From: Rhizoctonia solani
Lineage: Eukaryota; Basidiomycota; Agaricomycetes; Cantharellales; Ceratobasidiaceae
Length of the DNA: 64,000 nt
Reading direction: 5' to 3'
Assembly (NCBI RefSeq): GCF_016906535.1
Contig: NC_057373.1
Span: forward strand, 2,542,001-2,606,000
Position numbers and translations under genes: made by a program. Positions 47,792 through 58,249 of this stretch are shown here, piece after piece. The notes beneath the pieces are model-generated. The model had not been told where the DNA came from. It searched no databases and was given only the letters and a program-made list of their open reading frames with translations. Within the stretch, counting starts at the first letter, position 1, and each line of letters starts with the position of its first letter.

Positions 47792-50700
47792 ATGAATTGG
47801 AGGCAAATGTGGCCTCATACTTTGTTTATTGTTATCACTCTCTATATTGAAATCTCATATTGGACAAGCAAGTCGAGGTTTGGCGCGACGGCTCAGCCTT
47901 CACCGAGGAAAGATAGCTGGACCAAGGAACGGAAGCTCGAGTATAGGTGGGCTGGTCACGCTCTAGTGAACGAGAGGCCTGTGGTATTAATTGTTACGAA
48001 AAGAGAGGCGACGCGTCAGTTGTGGCATCATGGATTCGACTCGTACATGGATCATGCGTTCCCAATGGACGAGGTAAGTCGTGTCTTGGCATATTGTCAG
48101 ACGCATCCAACCCCCCATCTCATACATCTAGTTAATGCCCAAAGCTTGCCGAGGGAGGGGTCCTGATTATGCCAATCCGCAAGTCGTTTTCTCTGCAATG
48201 TGCGCGGGGAATGCTTACCGATATCGCTACAGGGCTAATATAGGCCACAACGATGTAATGGCCAATTTTAGCCTGACCTTGGTAGACAACCTTGACACAT
48301 TTGTCACGTTTAATAATTATTCTGGTTTTGAGTGGGCCGTTCGGCAGACGATAGATGGCGTATCGTTTGACCAGAATGTCAAGCCTCAGGTACGTCCAGA
48401 GTCTTCTCAGTGTCGCTTGTTTTGCTACAATACGAACCAACAGGTATTCGAGATTACTATTCGGGGCATGGGAGGGCTACTGTCAGCCCATATATTTGCG
48501 GCTGATAAGGAAGAGCGTTGGGGCTTTGGTATACCTTGGTATAACGATGAGCTTCTCCATCTAGCATATGATCTAGGAAAGCGACTGCTTCCCGCGTTTA
48601 GAACAAACACTGGAATTCCATTCGCAAGGGTAGGTAAAAGGTTTAGCATGCCGGCACTAATTTTTGTACTTACTAAAATAAATACAATAAGATTAACTTG
48701 CGGCACGGTGTACCTACAACGGAAACGTTTGAAACCTGTTCGTCTGTTCGATTTGTCTCGCCAGTATTATGGTATTAATAAGTTGCAATAGGTACTGCGG
48801 GTGCAGGCTCTCTTCTGCTCGAGTGGACAACTTTGTCCCGGTTGACAGGAGATCCGGAATTTGAACGTGTCGCACGAAAGGCATTCTTTGCTATCTGGAA
48901 TCGCCGATCCGACCTTGGTTTGCTTCCAAACACGATAAACTTGGCAAGCGGGGTAAGCGGATTCGACCAGGCACCGATGGTTTGGTCTCAGTTGCTCTTT
49001 GCAGGCATGGCTTCAACCGGAAATTGCTGGGATCGGCGCTGGTATTGATAGTTTTTACGAGTATGCTTTGAAAATGTATGTGATGACGGGTGGGTATTCT
49101 TAATTTTATGCAGTGAGGTAGTGCTAAATTAATTCTCACAGGCGAATCCGAGTACTACGATGTTTGGAGAGAAGGTTACTCGGCTATCATGAAGTATTCG
49201 CGTGGTCCGGAAGGTTTTTGGGTAAGTAAATGCGCACACTTTCGAACAGCAGGCCCGATTGCTGACATCGCCATCGATAGTACAGAAATGTTGGAGCCAG
49301 CACGGGCAATCTTGCTACTGTGTACATCGACTCGCTATCTGCGTTTTGGCCCGGCCTTCAGGTAAGAGGCCCGCTTGAAGCGATCCTACAAAGGTGCTCA
49401 AAATCGGTATTTCAAGGTGCTGGCAGGGGATGTTCAAAATGCGATCAAATCGCATCTAGTCTGTAAGTTTAGATTCTGGGCAATCAGGACACTGTGGCTT
49501 GACAACACACATTCAAAGACTGGAATCTCTGGCGAAGGTTCTCGGGAATACCTGAAACTTTCAATATCGCTACCCGACAAGGTGTAACGCTGGGATATCC
49601 ATTACGTCCAGGTTAGACCGCTAAATGCAATTCATAGGTTGGAATGATACTAACGGATTTGATACTAGAATTTATCGAATCAACTTATTTCTTGTATAGA
49701 GTAGGCAGCAATCCCATCACTCCAGTGATAAAATACTCACACACTTTGTGCCCAGGCGACTCAGGATCCTTTTTACCTTGATGTTGGAGAGCGGGTTCTT
49801 CATGACCTAATACGCCGGGCTAAGGTTAATTGTGGTCTTTCGACACTTTCCAATGTCCAGAGTGGCGAACACGAGGATAGAATGGAGTCATTTGCGTTGT
49901 CCGAAACTTTGAAAGTCGGTGAAGCCTGTACCATTTCCCTGAGCGAAGGCTGACACTTAGTAGTATCTCTTTTTGATTTTCGACGAAGAAAACAAAATTA
50001 ATTCGGATGATCAGAATATGGTTTTCACAACAGAAGGTGAGTTGATAACAAGAAATGCATATAGTTACTAACACTACACTAAAGGACATCTTATAACGCT
50101 TTCCCAACAACACTTGAAGACACCCTCAGAGGCATCTCGTTATTTCAGACAGAAAGAACAAAACTTCTGCCCGGTTTACCAGCCCGCTCGAAACCCACCA
50201 AGCCTTTATCCCGGAGAATCTTATGGGCTGATTCAGTCTATCCGAAGTCGACCAGACTCGGACTACGGCCGATTCATCACTGGGTTAGAGTTATCAGTCG
50301 TAGGCGCGTCCGATTCACCATGGTGGGATTTGTCAGGACGGTGTGCGGTACCGCAGCCGGAGGAGTATGTGAGCACCTCTGTCTACCATGACCAAGCCTC
50401 CCCTTTTGATTTCGATCTTTTCGACCTCGATCTTGACGACGTTGCGGCGCGTTTGTCTGACCTACTTGGTGCTCCCATGGAACAAACTCCGCTCACACCA
50501 AAGTCCTTCGACTATGTGCTCAGCATAGATGGAATGGTTACGGAAGCTGACAAAGATCTCAGCACCTCAAAAGTGCACCGGGTTGAAGGAGGATTTATGG
50601 TTCGGAACATTACCGGTGTGAAAGCGTATGTATTATCAATTTAACGGTGGCTGTTCTTCACTAAACCATCTTTGTTTACAGGAGAATGACAGCCCGAATG

Positions 50701-51556
50701 GACGGACAAGGTTATGACGTGACAATGCGTACGTCTCTCCACTCGTTCGATTCCATCTTTGGCTTACACTGGATTCTTCAGTGGGACATCACCGGGTCTT
50801 GAGCGGCCAAAAGGTTTTCATCAATGATCCGGCATTGCTCGAGCTTCCTGGATTCTCTAAGCTACAGGAAAAAGAAAGGAAGCTTGCGGTTCAACTTAAG
50901 CTCAGAGTTGGCGACTCGGATGAGGAGATCAGTTTATTTGCTACCACAGCACTGTTTGGAGCGGATCCCAGCTCCGAGAACTCTCCAGGGACGTTTAGGG
51001 TTGACGCTCCTCCACTCCATGTAGTCCCCTCCAATCCTGAGAACCTCAATGGTTGTAGTGACCATGAAGCACTACCTATATTAAATGGCGCCGTACTTGT
51101 GGTCAATAGAGGTATGTCGGTCAGAAATCCATAACGCGGGCTGTTCTTAATTTTGCGTAGGGACCTGCTCCTTCTTGGAGAAACTGACCAAGGCTAAAAA
51201 AGTTGGAGCCGCTGGGGTGATAGTGGTGTCAGACGTCGATAGTCTTATCAACCCTAGCCTTGATAAGGAGGAAGAAGATTATGCTGCGTCGGAACTAGCC
51301 GACGTAGGACTTGTCGTTCTGACACATAGGGATGGAGTCAAACTATTGAAGTCTTTAGAGACTTCGTTGGACACGGTGGTTCCATTATGGGTGAAAGTCA
51401 CCCGTCAACCATCCCTCGAGGATGAGATCACAAAAGAAGAGGAAGAAAAGCCTAGATTACTCTACATCAACGGAAAGGCATTGATTAACACTGGTAAGAC
51501 CTTTATTTAAGATGTGTTATCCAATTACTAATATTTTTTTAGTAATTATGATTTAA
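47792..51556 (+). CDS. EDEM/Htm1-type GH47 alpha-mannosidase with PA domain (ERAD)
   Basis: Twenty exons: 47792..47946, 48004..48073, 48132..48178, 48233..48389, 48444..48629, 48692..48737, 48792..48952, 49005..49089, 49142..49221, 49281..49361, 49417..49462, 49519..49611, 49669..49700, 49756..49914, 49964..50036, 50085..50625, 50682..50728, 50782..51111, 51161..51493, 51543..51556; 911 residues. A signal anchor ([15 protein letters not shown]) is followed by the GH47 barrel: [91 protein letters not shown] and [17 protein letters not shown]. The C-terminus has a PA domain ([15 protein letters not shown], [23 protein letters not shown]). EDEM proteins trim N-glycans of misfolded glycoproteins for ERAD. 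Intron 48179-48232 uses a GC donor; the last exon is 14 nt. Confidence 0.93.
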
Positions 51557-51797
51557 TACCTTGTCGATTGTTGTACATCGCCGTTTCATACATATGTATT
51601 TGTTAGCCTCGCATACACCAATAGACCGAACGCCTGGGTGTGTTCATCGAGACCTTTGATCCGTGTTGAGAAGTTGGCCGTTTTGCCAAATTAGCCTTGT
51701 GTTGGGTTAGAGCTAAACCTGTAAATTTGATTTCAAATTCTTGGTCCCGATCACACCTGTGCCACCACCCCCTCCCCGACTAGCTTGATCGGCGATC

Positions 51798-52999
51798 ATG
51801 TCCAAACGACCATCTGGGGCGTCTTCAGACCCATCTATTCAAAGGTAAGATAAAAGTTTTTTTTCTTTCTTTTACCTTGGTTAGACAATGTTTTGAGATT
51901 ATCTATTCCTCTAGTTCTACCAAGGATGAAGGGCGCGACAAATTGCTTGCCATGCTGAATTCTCATGGCCAATCTTTTATGAACTCATTTGAGTTCCCAG
52001 TAGCGAAGCCTAAAACATCCAAAACCTCCAAAAAGAAGAGAAATTTCAAGGTATATCACTCTTTACGCTATTCGCCTTTCTTGTTTACACGGCCAGTCAG
52101 AAACGCAGGAAGCAGAGTGCATTAAGCTGGATGATAAGCTTGAGATACACAGCACAAAAGCAGCAAGTGCTGGTAAGCCATGTTCTATTGAAATGTTCTA
52201 ACAGAAGGCGAATAATCTTCTAGACATAGTTCCCAGTGCCTCTACTTCTAAAGCACCTGACGTGGTGGTTTTTGATGCACGAGCTGGAACCTCATCTCAG
52301 CCGGTAGTTCGAGGCAAGGGCAAAGGATTTATGGTGAGTCAATGAGCCTGTGGCCCGATCGCCGAACTCAACAGGGGTTACAGTCGTCCAAAATCACCCA
52401 CGTCCAATCGGAGTCGCAGCCCAAATCATCTCAACCCAAGGACAGCGATGAGGATTCTGACGGAGAACATTCCAATAGCAAAAACGATAAACTGCTCCAT
52501 GAGCTTGTGCACTCTCAGCTTCTGAGTAACCCGCATGCGTATGATGCAAAGCAGGGATCTGCTCAGCGGTCCCGGACCGTTGCAGGGCGACTGCTCGAGC
52601 TTGCCAACGATGCAAAAATTGGCCGAGGTACTGATACTCTCAAGACGAAGGAGAACTCGCACCATGCGAAACGCGTGCGGTTGGGGCTATTGGATAAGGC
52701 AAAGCAGCGTGAAGCTAAGGCGCTCGAAGAGGTAAATTGCAGTCATATTGTGTTATTAACTACGTATTTAATTTTATAATTAGGCAAAAACATTGGGTAA
52801 CTACCACCCATCGATCAAGAAGAACTTTGATGCTCCTAGTTCAGGAGGGGCTAAACGGAGGAGAGAACGAGGGCTGGCACTGGGGATTGGGAAGTTCCGA
52901 AATGGTGCATTGACATTGTCCAAGAATGATATTAGGTCTGTGGAGGGCGCGCTGCCGAGTACTATTTCGAAAAAAGGCAAAGGTAGTAAGCGGCGCTGA
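51798..52999 (+). CDS. Faf1/C1orf131-like nucleolar protein (tentative)
   Basis: Exons 51798..51844, 51885..52050, 52097..52172, 52224..52333, 52384..52731, 52784..52999; 320 residues. Highly charged: a Lys-rich patch (KTSKTSKKKRNFK), an acidic Ser stretch (DSDEDSDGEHSNS), and a basic helical C-terminus with EEAKTLGNYHPSIKKNFDAP, RRRERGLALGIGKFRNGALTLSKNDI and KKGKGSKRR. The IGKFRNGALTLSKNDI block resembles the C-terminal motif of C1orf131/yeast Faf1, a small-subunit processome factor in 18S rRNA maturation. The similarity is short, so the assignment is tentative; a nucleolar role suits the composition. Confidence 0.65.
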
Positions 53000-53332
53000 A
53001 AGATTGCATTTGGTGTATCTGTAATCTCAGCTGCGCAGTATTTTAACGTATTGCCGGGTGTTTGTTGTTACGATTAGGCTGTACATATATTGTTTGTTTA
53101 CCAGAGTGATTTTTAATAGGTGAATTACATAAGCGAGATTTGCGGCCGCCCTCTTCGCAGGATTCGTCTTGCCCACCACGTTGTAGACTTGAGTCCGGGA
53201 GTCGTGCCTCGAGGAGCCTTCCGGTGCAGATGCTGTTCTGATTACGATCGCAGTATATAACAGTGTTGCCTGCATCAGAGTCCTATTAGCCCCTCGATTC
53301 CCTCGACAGTAAACAATCCGGATTCTCCCACC
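53000..53332. other. Intergenic
   Basis: Contains the promoter of the His-rich protein gene. A 178-codon ORF on the minus strand (53027-53563) runs across this region and antisense to the next gene's first exon; it has no recognisable domain. Confidence 0.5.
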
Positions 53333-54669
53333 ATGCGCAAATTCGGGCTCCGTCGGGCGCTGAGCACCAAGCCCGTCCCCCGCCAATCCGATCCCGAGTT
53401 TGTCCAGGAGGACGTCGACGAACATGGCCATGTCATCCCCGCCACTCGCCGACAGCCAGGACGGAAGAACTCGCTGCTGGGCCGTGTGTTCCGAAAGAAG
53501 GTACGGTTGGCCCGTGTTTACGCACATTTTATCTAATATCCTATTGTTGTGCAGACCAAGCAATCAGACGATATACATACTATACATTCAGGGGAGGGCA
53601 TAGCTGTCCATGTAAGCACACGCCTCGTGTTTTGTTTGTTTTTCGTTCTGACCTTTACCTCAGCCCGCACCAATGCACCCCACGCATGCACATGAGTATG
53701 AGGGCCAGCATAGCTTTGGCGGGGCTGGCTCTCATCTCATGGGTGAGCCGCCCATAATCGTCGATCCCTCTGCTCGTGACCACTCGGTCCGTGGCCATTC
53801 GGTACGCGACCACCACTCTGTTCGCGACCATCACTCTGTGCGTGGTGACCACTCTGTCCATGGCGGCACGGTCTACCGCGATGATATCTCCAGGGGTGGC
53901 TACCCTAATGATTACGAATCCACCGCTGGTGGCCATCGGCGCGTATACGAACACGATTATGGGCGTGACGACGGCTATCCCGAGCATGTTACCGTCATGA
54001 CTGGTTCCCCACGCCATAGCCATGCGACATCCCCGCGCAGTTATCACCAGGTCCCGGTATCAGTTCCGGGCACTGTCATTCACGATGTGCATGATCGCCG
54101 TTCGAGCAGCTCTCGCAGCTCTCGCAGCGGCAGGACTGGTGTAAAGACCGTTCATCATCCACAACCGGGAGAAGTTGAAGTCAATCTGCAGCCTGGTGAG
54201 AAGCAGGTACGTTTATTTTCATGAGATCATTATCCACATGCCACAATAACGCTTGCTCCTTCCAAAAGGAATTTGTGATTGGCCCCAATACACAGCTCAT
54301 TGTCCCCGATGACGTTGAGCTCGAGGTAAGATCGGGTCTCTTGCGACTAAAAACTTGCCTGATCTCTTGATTTTCAGATAAGCGACGGTAAAGGAGGTTG
54401 GATGCCTTACCACGAATCGCTTCTTCGTAGGCCTCCTCGCGAAGAAGTATACGTCATCTCTGGCGGATCTAACTTCATAGTCGAGGATGAGGTATGTGAC
54501 AGCAAAACGCAACGTGAATTTATTTAATCTATTTTTTTAGATGGGGAATATATTGCACAGATCACAACCTTCAACTTACTCAGCAGCTCCCGTGTCTACT
54601 GCCGGATCAGTTGCAGGTCGCTCTACTCGAAGCAGACGAGATTATGGGCCGGTTTATGTGGATGGTTAA
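53333..54669 (+). CDS. His/Ser/Arg-rich protein with DHxSVR tandem repeats
   Basis: Exons 53333..53500, 53555..53611, 53664..54206, 54269..54325, 54378..54491, 54541..54669; 355 residues, every junction in phase 0. The centre contains tandem units built on RDHSVRGHSVRDHHSVR (residues ~105-130), followed by Gly/Tyr/Asp/His-rich sequence and SSSSRSSRSGR. The second half ends with an ordered-looking segment: EVEVNLQPGEKQEFVIGPNTQLIVPDDVELEISDGKGGW and REEVYVISGGSNFIVEDE, possibly a small beta structure. I do not recognise a family; the repeats suggest a low-complexity scaffold or metal-binding region. Confidence 0.75.
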
Positions 54670-55375
54670 AGATTTATTTCGTTGCTTTACTTGTAATATT
54701 TGGGTTCTGGTTTGTACTATTTGTGTGTTCATCGAGTTGAGTTTTTTTATGCTTTGGGCCATCTTACGTTACACAAGTGTCTGCTGGAGTATTATCAGGT
54801 CTGCCGTTTTCATACCAATAGTATACCGTCCTCCCGCTCTCTGTCGCAATGCTCCCAAAGTGTGAAGAAGCAAAGCCGGGTACCCCGTTCCGAAATGAGT
54901 CCTCAGCTCTTTGCTTTGCACGCCATCAGATGCGCGATATCACTCAGGACTGACATGGGAATGGCGGGTCAGTTGCGAGACCCAACGGCATGAATGTGAC
55001 AGACCGGCTGGATGCTATAAAAATGAAAGCAATTATGCAAAATTCCATCGGCACATTGGTATGAGATCAGGATGTGCGGGTGTGACTTCCTCATTATATC
55101 ACGGCTCTCTGCTCCACACCGAGATTGGCGCCAGGGTATTACCCCGGTCCCTCGCTTCCGGACATAAAGCACTCAGCCCTCGTCCCCTTGACACACATGA
55201 CCCCCTTCCGCTTGCCCAATACATAAAGCAGTGACTGAATCAAGATTTCTACTTGCTCCTCCCTTTGCAAAAGACGAACATCCAGACTTTCTCTGTAAGT
55301 GACGAGTGGAGCACTCCGTATCAGAGTCTGACCAAGCACACGACACAATTCATTCAGACAGTGTATACGTCCAAG
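54670..55375. other. Intergenic
   Basis: 706 bp. A TATA-like ATAAAG sequence lies about 150 bp before the next start. Small ORFs only; no repeat found. Confidence 0.45.
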
Positions 55376-56245
55376 ATGCAGTCACCAGTTCCTAGACCTT
55401 CTCGCAATGGCCCTGGCTTCATTGCGCTTCCCCGATTAGATTCCAATCTCGGTGGATGGCGGACGCCAGCTAGCACTTCCACCGCAACCTCGCCTTGGGA
55501 TGACGGAACACGCAATCACTATACTGATATGGTTACCCCAAGTGGCCGACCTCATCTCCAACCTCTGCGTCTGTCTTTATTGCAAACTCGTATGGATACT
55601 ACCTCTTCAGTTGTCGCAAACGCTCCTGAAAGTCCGCAACCATTATCTCCACTATCGCCTCGACGTTTGAGTCGATCGGAAGGCTCTGCGCTGGGGATCA
55701 TTGTGCCGCCCGGTACGCCACCTGCAGAGACTCTCCCCCGGTGGTTGGTCGATAGACGTTTCTCTAAGCAGAAACCATTGTTGTCGGGCGCACGGACTCC
55801 TTCTCGCTGGCCTGAACCTTATTCCCCATTTGAGTCAACGTTTAATCCGGCTACACCCATTAACGACAGTTGGCGTGCTGGAGACCAACCAATAGTTCAA
55901 ACTCCAGAGCCATTGCCTATTATCGAGGGGCTTCAGACCCCCCAGGATGAATTTCCCTTTGACTTGGGCGTCGTTTCAGGCGAGCGCGTTCGTACACCTG
56001 GTGGGCCTATGATGCGTCCTCGTCCCCTTCCACGAACCTCATCGGACGATATGTCTGATCGAAGGCTATTTCGTGTAAACGCATGGGGGGAACATGAATC
56101 TCCGAGAGACGCTTCTACCGGTCTCTTTTCTCTTATGCAGGCTCAAGGTGCGCGGGAGTCATGGGGTCAATCACGGCCCCGGCATTTCCCGCCTTCAAGG
56201 CTCGCTTCAACCGCCCCATCTCCAATCCCATCCCCTCGCGAGTGA
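55376..56245 (+). CDS. Intrinsically disordered protein, single exon, unknown function
   Basis: 289 residues from ATG 55376 (MQSPVPRPSRNG); the frame is open for another 41 codons upstream (from 55253). The protein is dominated by Pro, Ser, Thr and Arg with many SP/TP dipeptides (PLSPLSPRR, VQTPEP, LQTPQDE, VRTPGGP), candidate sites for proline-directed kinases. No globular domain or membrane segment. The intact 330-codon reading frame and protein-like composition support it as a gene, but the function is unknown. Confidence 0.65.
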   Translation: MQSPVPRPSRNGPGFIALPRLDSNLGGWRTPASTSTATSPWDDGTRNHYTDMVTPSGRPHLQPLRLSLLQTRMDTTSSVVANAPESPQPLSPLSPRRLSRSEGSALGIIVPPGTPPAETLPRWLVDRRFSKQKPLLSGARTPSRWPEPYSPFESTFNPATPINDSWRAGDQPIVQTPEPLPIIEGLQTPQDEFPFDLGVVSGERVRTPGGPMMRPRPLPRTSSDDMSDRRLFRVNAWGEHESPRDASTGLFSLMQAQGARESWGQSRPRHFPPSRLASTAPSPIPSPRE

Positions 56246-56385
56246 TCTGCATGCGCCTACACGCACTATGAGCTCACTTTATGCGATTTTTGCTCATGAC
56301 CCATGTGCTCATATTACACCTGTCCTTGTATCATATATGCTGCACCACGTTTATATCCTTTCATCCTTCGTCATATCCCCAGCCA

Positions 56386-57179
56386 TTAATTACCCTCTCG
56401 TAGCTTTCTTGCTGTGTCTAGCGCCCGCATTACTGTTTCCATAGTCTCTGCCGTGTCTCTTACCTGCTTTGTGTTTATATCAGTACCGAGGGAAACTTGT
56501 ACCAATCGCTGAGATAGCGCCTCTAGTGCTCCGCTGAGCGCCTCTTCAGCTGATCCAAACAGTGACGCAGCGGGGGCCTTTGGAATATTTTGTACGACCG
56601 GGGTTCGATCAGCCGTGGTAGAGGGTCCCACAATGCTAGGTGGTGGGATTGTCGTATTTAGGCTGGATGCCTTGGGTGTCACGTTCCGGGGGATTGGTTG
56701 TGGAGTTGGTACATTTGTTGCCCTTACAGGGTTAGATTGGGGTTGGGGGGCAGTTGTCGTCCGGGAGGGTGTAGCTCGTTGAGCAACCAATTGTCCATTT
56801 TCGTTGTTCACATAAACGGTACCGCATATAACGCACTCCTACAATTTGATAAATGAATTAAATTTTCAATCGTTAAAGAGGCTCATTGACCCACCTTGCG
56901 AGGGTCAGGCTCTGCACCTGGGCGAGCACGTGGAAATCGCACTAATGGAATCGCCCAGCAGCTGTCGTTTGGACATTCTTCAGCGAGCATAGCCCATCCC
57001 TTGAGCATTCGGTTTCCGATTTCAGTGGACGCGCGGTCCGATTGTGCTCGGCGACGAAGGGTTTCTTCGGAAGGAGGTGGCAACACGAAATCGTCAGAGC
57101 CTGGAGGACTGATATCGGTCGCTGGTGTTGAGTCCCTAGAGTACATGTTTCTACCGGCGGTACTAGAGGATGAAGACAT
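56386..57179 (-). CDS. ZNRD2/SSSCA1 (p27)-like zinc-binding protein
   Basis: Exons complement(56386..56838, 56895..57179); 245 residues. The zinc ribbon is split by the intron: AEECPNDSCWAIPLVRFPR on the first exon and ECVICGTVYV on the second, giving C-x4-C..C-x2-C. Preceded by IGNRMLKGWAMLAEECP, a signature of the SSSCA1/ZNRD2 family (MLKGW). The C-terminal half is Pro/Thr-rich and ends in a helix (SLFGSAEEALSGALEALSQRLVQVS). The function of the family is poorly defined. An in-frame ATG at 57224 would add 15 residues. Confidence 0.85.
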
Positions 57180-57438
57180 TACAAAACTCTCCAAGTCACG
57201 TCTCAAAGTTGAGGTCAAATGCAAGGTGAGTGAATAAACGAAGGCCGCCCTGCTTAGTCATATACCATCAAGCGGGAAAAATCGGATTGGTATCTGAGAA
57301 TTGTCGTGTAACCAGCTCGACACAACGATCTTACGGGGTTAGAACACTCTTATCGAGGAACTGAGTTTATTGAATGCTAGGTACAGCCAGTATCTGGTAT
57401 GATATTCGTCCAACAAGGTGTATCCTGGGCACGCATAA

Positions 57439-57838
57439 TCAGGCACCCTTGTTCTTCGATCTTAATAGCAAACCACCAAATGAGTATTGTGTAAGTTATA
57501 GATGCGTTGTTTATTGCTTACACTTGGTAGTAGGTAGCAATGAAGGGAATGGCGAAGCCGGTGCCCAGGAACGCAGTGACCTTGAAAGCAAATGCGGCCT
57601 TGTTCTGATAGGAGAACGGAGTGTTCTACGCACGTTGTCAGTTCATGAAGCGTCATAAGGGTACCCGTTTCTTGAACCTACATTGTTAAGCGTATTTTCT
57701 GGACAGATGAATGAACTCAGACTTGTTCACTTAGATTGGGTATGGGTAATCTGACCCACCAAAGTGCACAGAACGGCGTCCGATGTTCTGACGAAGCGCC
57801 AATGTTTGGCGAGCGGCCGAGCGAGCGAGCAAAGACAT
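57439..57838 (-). CDS. Cytochrome c oxidase small subunit (COX7C/Cox8-like)
   Basis: Exons complement(57439..57460, 57522..57625, 57665..57677, 57756..57838); 73 residues. A 13-nt exon is required to join the presequence exon in frame. The N-terminus MSLLARSAARQTLALRQ is a clear mitochondrial presequence; RRSVHFG..NTPFSYQNKAAFAFKVTAFLGTGFAIPFIATYYQ gives the NxPF motif and the single membrane helix of the COX7C/Cox8 family; the tail is SKNKGA. Part of complex IV in the inner membrane. One intron is only 39 nt. An ORF scan shows none of this gene as one piece. Confidence 0.85.
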
Positions 57839-58249
57839 TTCGGTAAAGGAACAAGGTCAAGCGACGGTGACAGTCAAATGGGGAGAGGGGTGATCTTTGG
57901 GAAAGTCAGCGTAGTTTAGGCGCCAATGCCACGTGACTCGCGCCCCCACTGGCCAATCCTCGAACTTCCAATCTTCAGCTACATCTAGCGCCGATCTACC
58001 TTGTTTCGAGTCTCTGTAACGGAGACATACATCCCTGATTAATTTCAGTCGCAACTTTTGCGCGATATAACTCTGCGTGAAGGAAGCTCCATACATTTGC
58101 GTCAGTGGACCAAGTGTAAATAGCTCGCTCTCAGCAAGTCGGGCCAATCTATATTCAAGTGCTCAGTGTGCAGTAGGTAGCATTATAATAAACGTAACAT
58201 TCATCTCAGATTTCATCTTACCAGGGGGTTTTGCTGAATTGATCTAAGC
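57839..58249. promoter_or_regulatory. Divergent promoter region, COX subunit / WD-like gene
   Basis: 411 bp. A 96-codon minus-strand ORF (57857-58147) occupies most of it but sits immediately upstream of the oxidase start and shows no known domain. Confidence 0.45.

Noticed and set aside
49076..49141. Intron starting at GTATGT in the EDEM gene
   Set aside because: It would break the frame with the next exon; continuing to GTGGGT at 49090 gives [11 protein letters not shown], as in the family.
53027..53563. 178-codon ORF on the minus strand
   Set aside because: It runs antisense over the first exon of the His-rich gene and has no domain; codon pattern looks like a shadow.
57857..58147. 96-codon minus-strand ORF upstream of the oxidase gene
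   Set aside because: It fills a short bidirectional promoter, lacks splice partners and known motifs.
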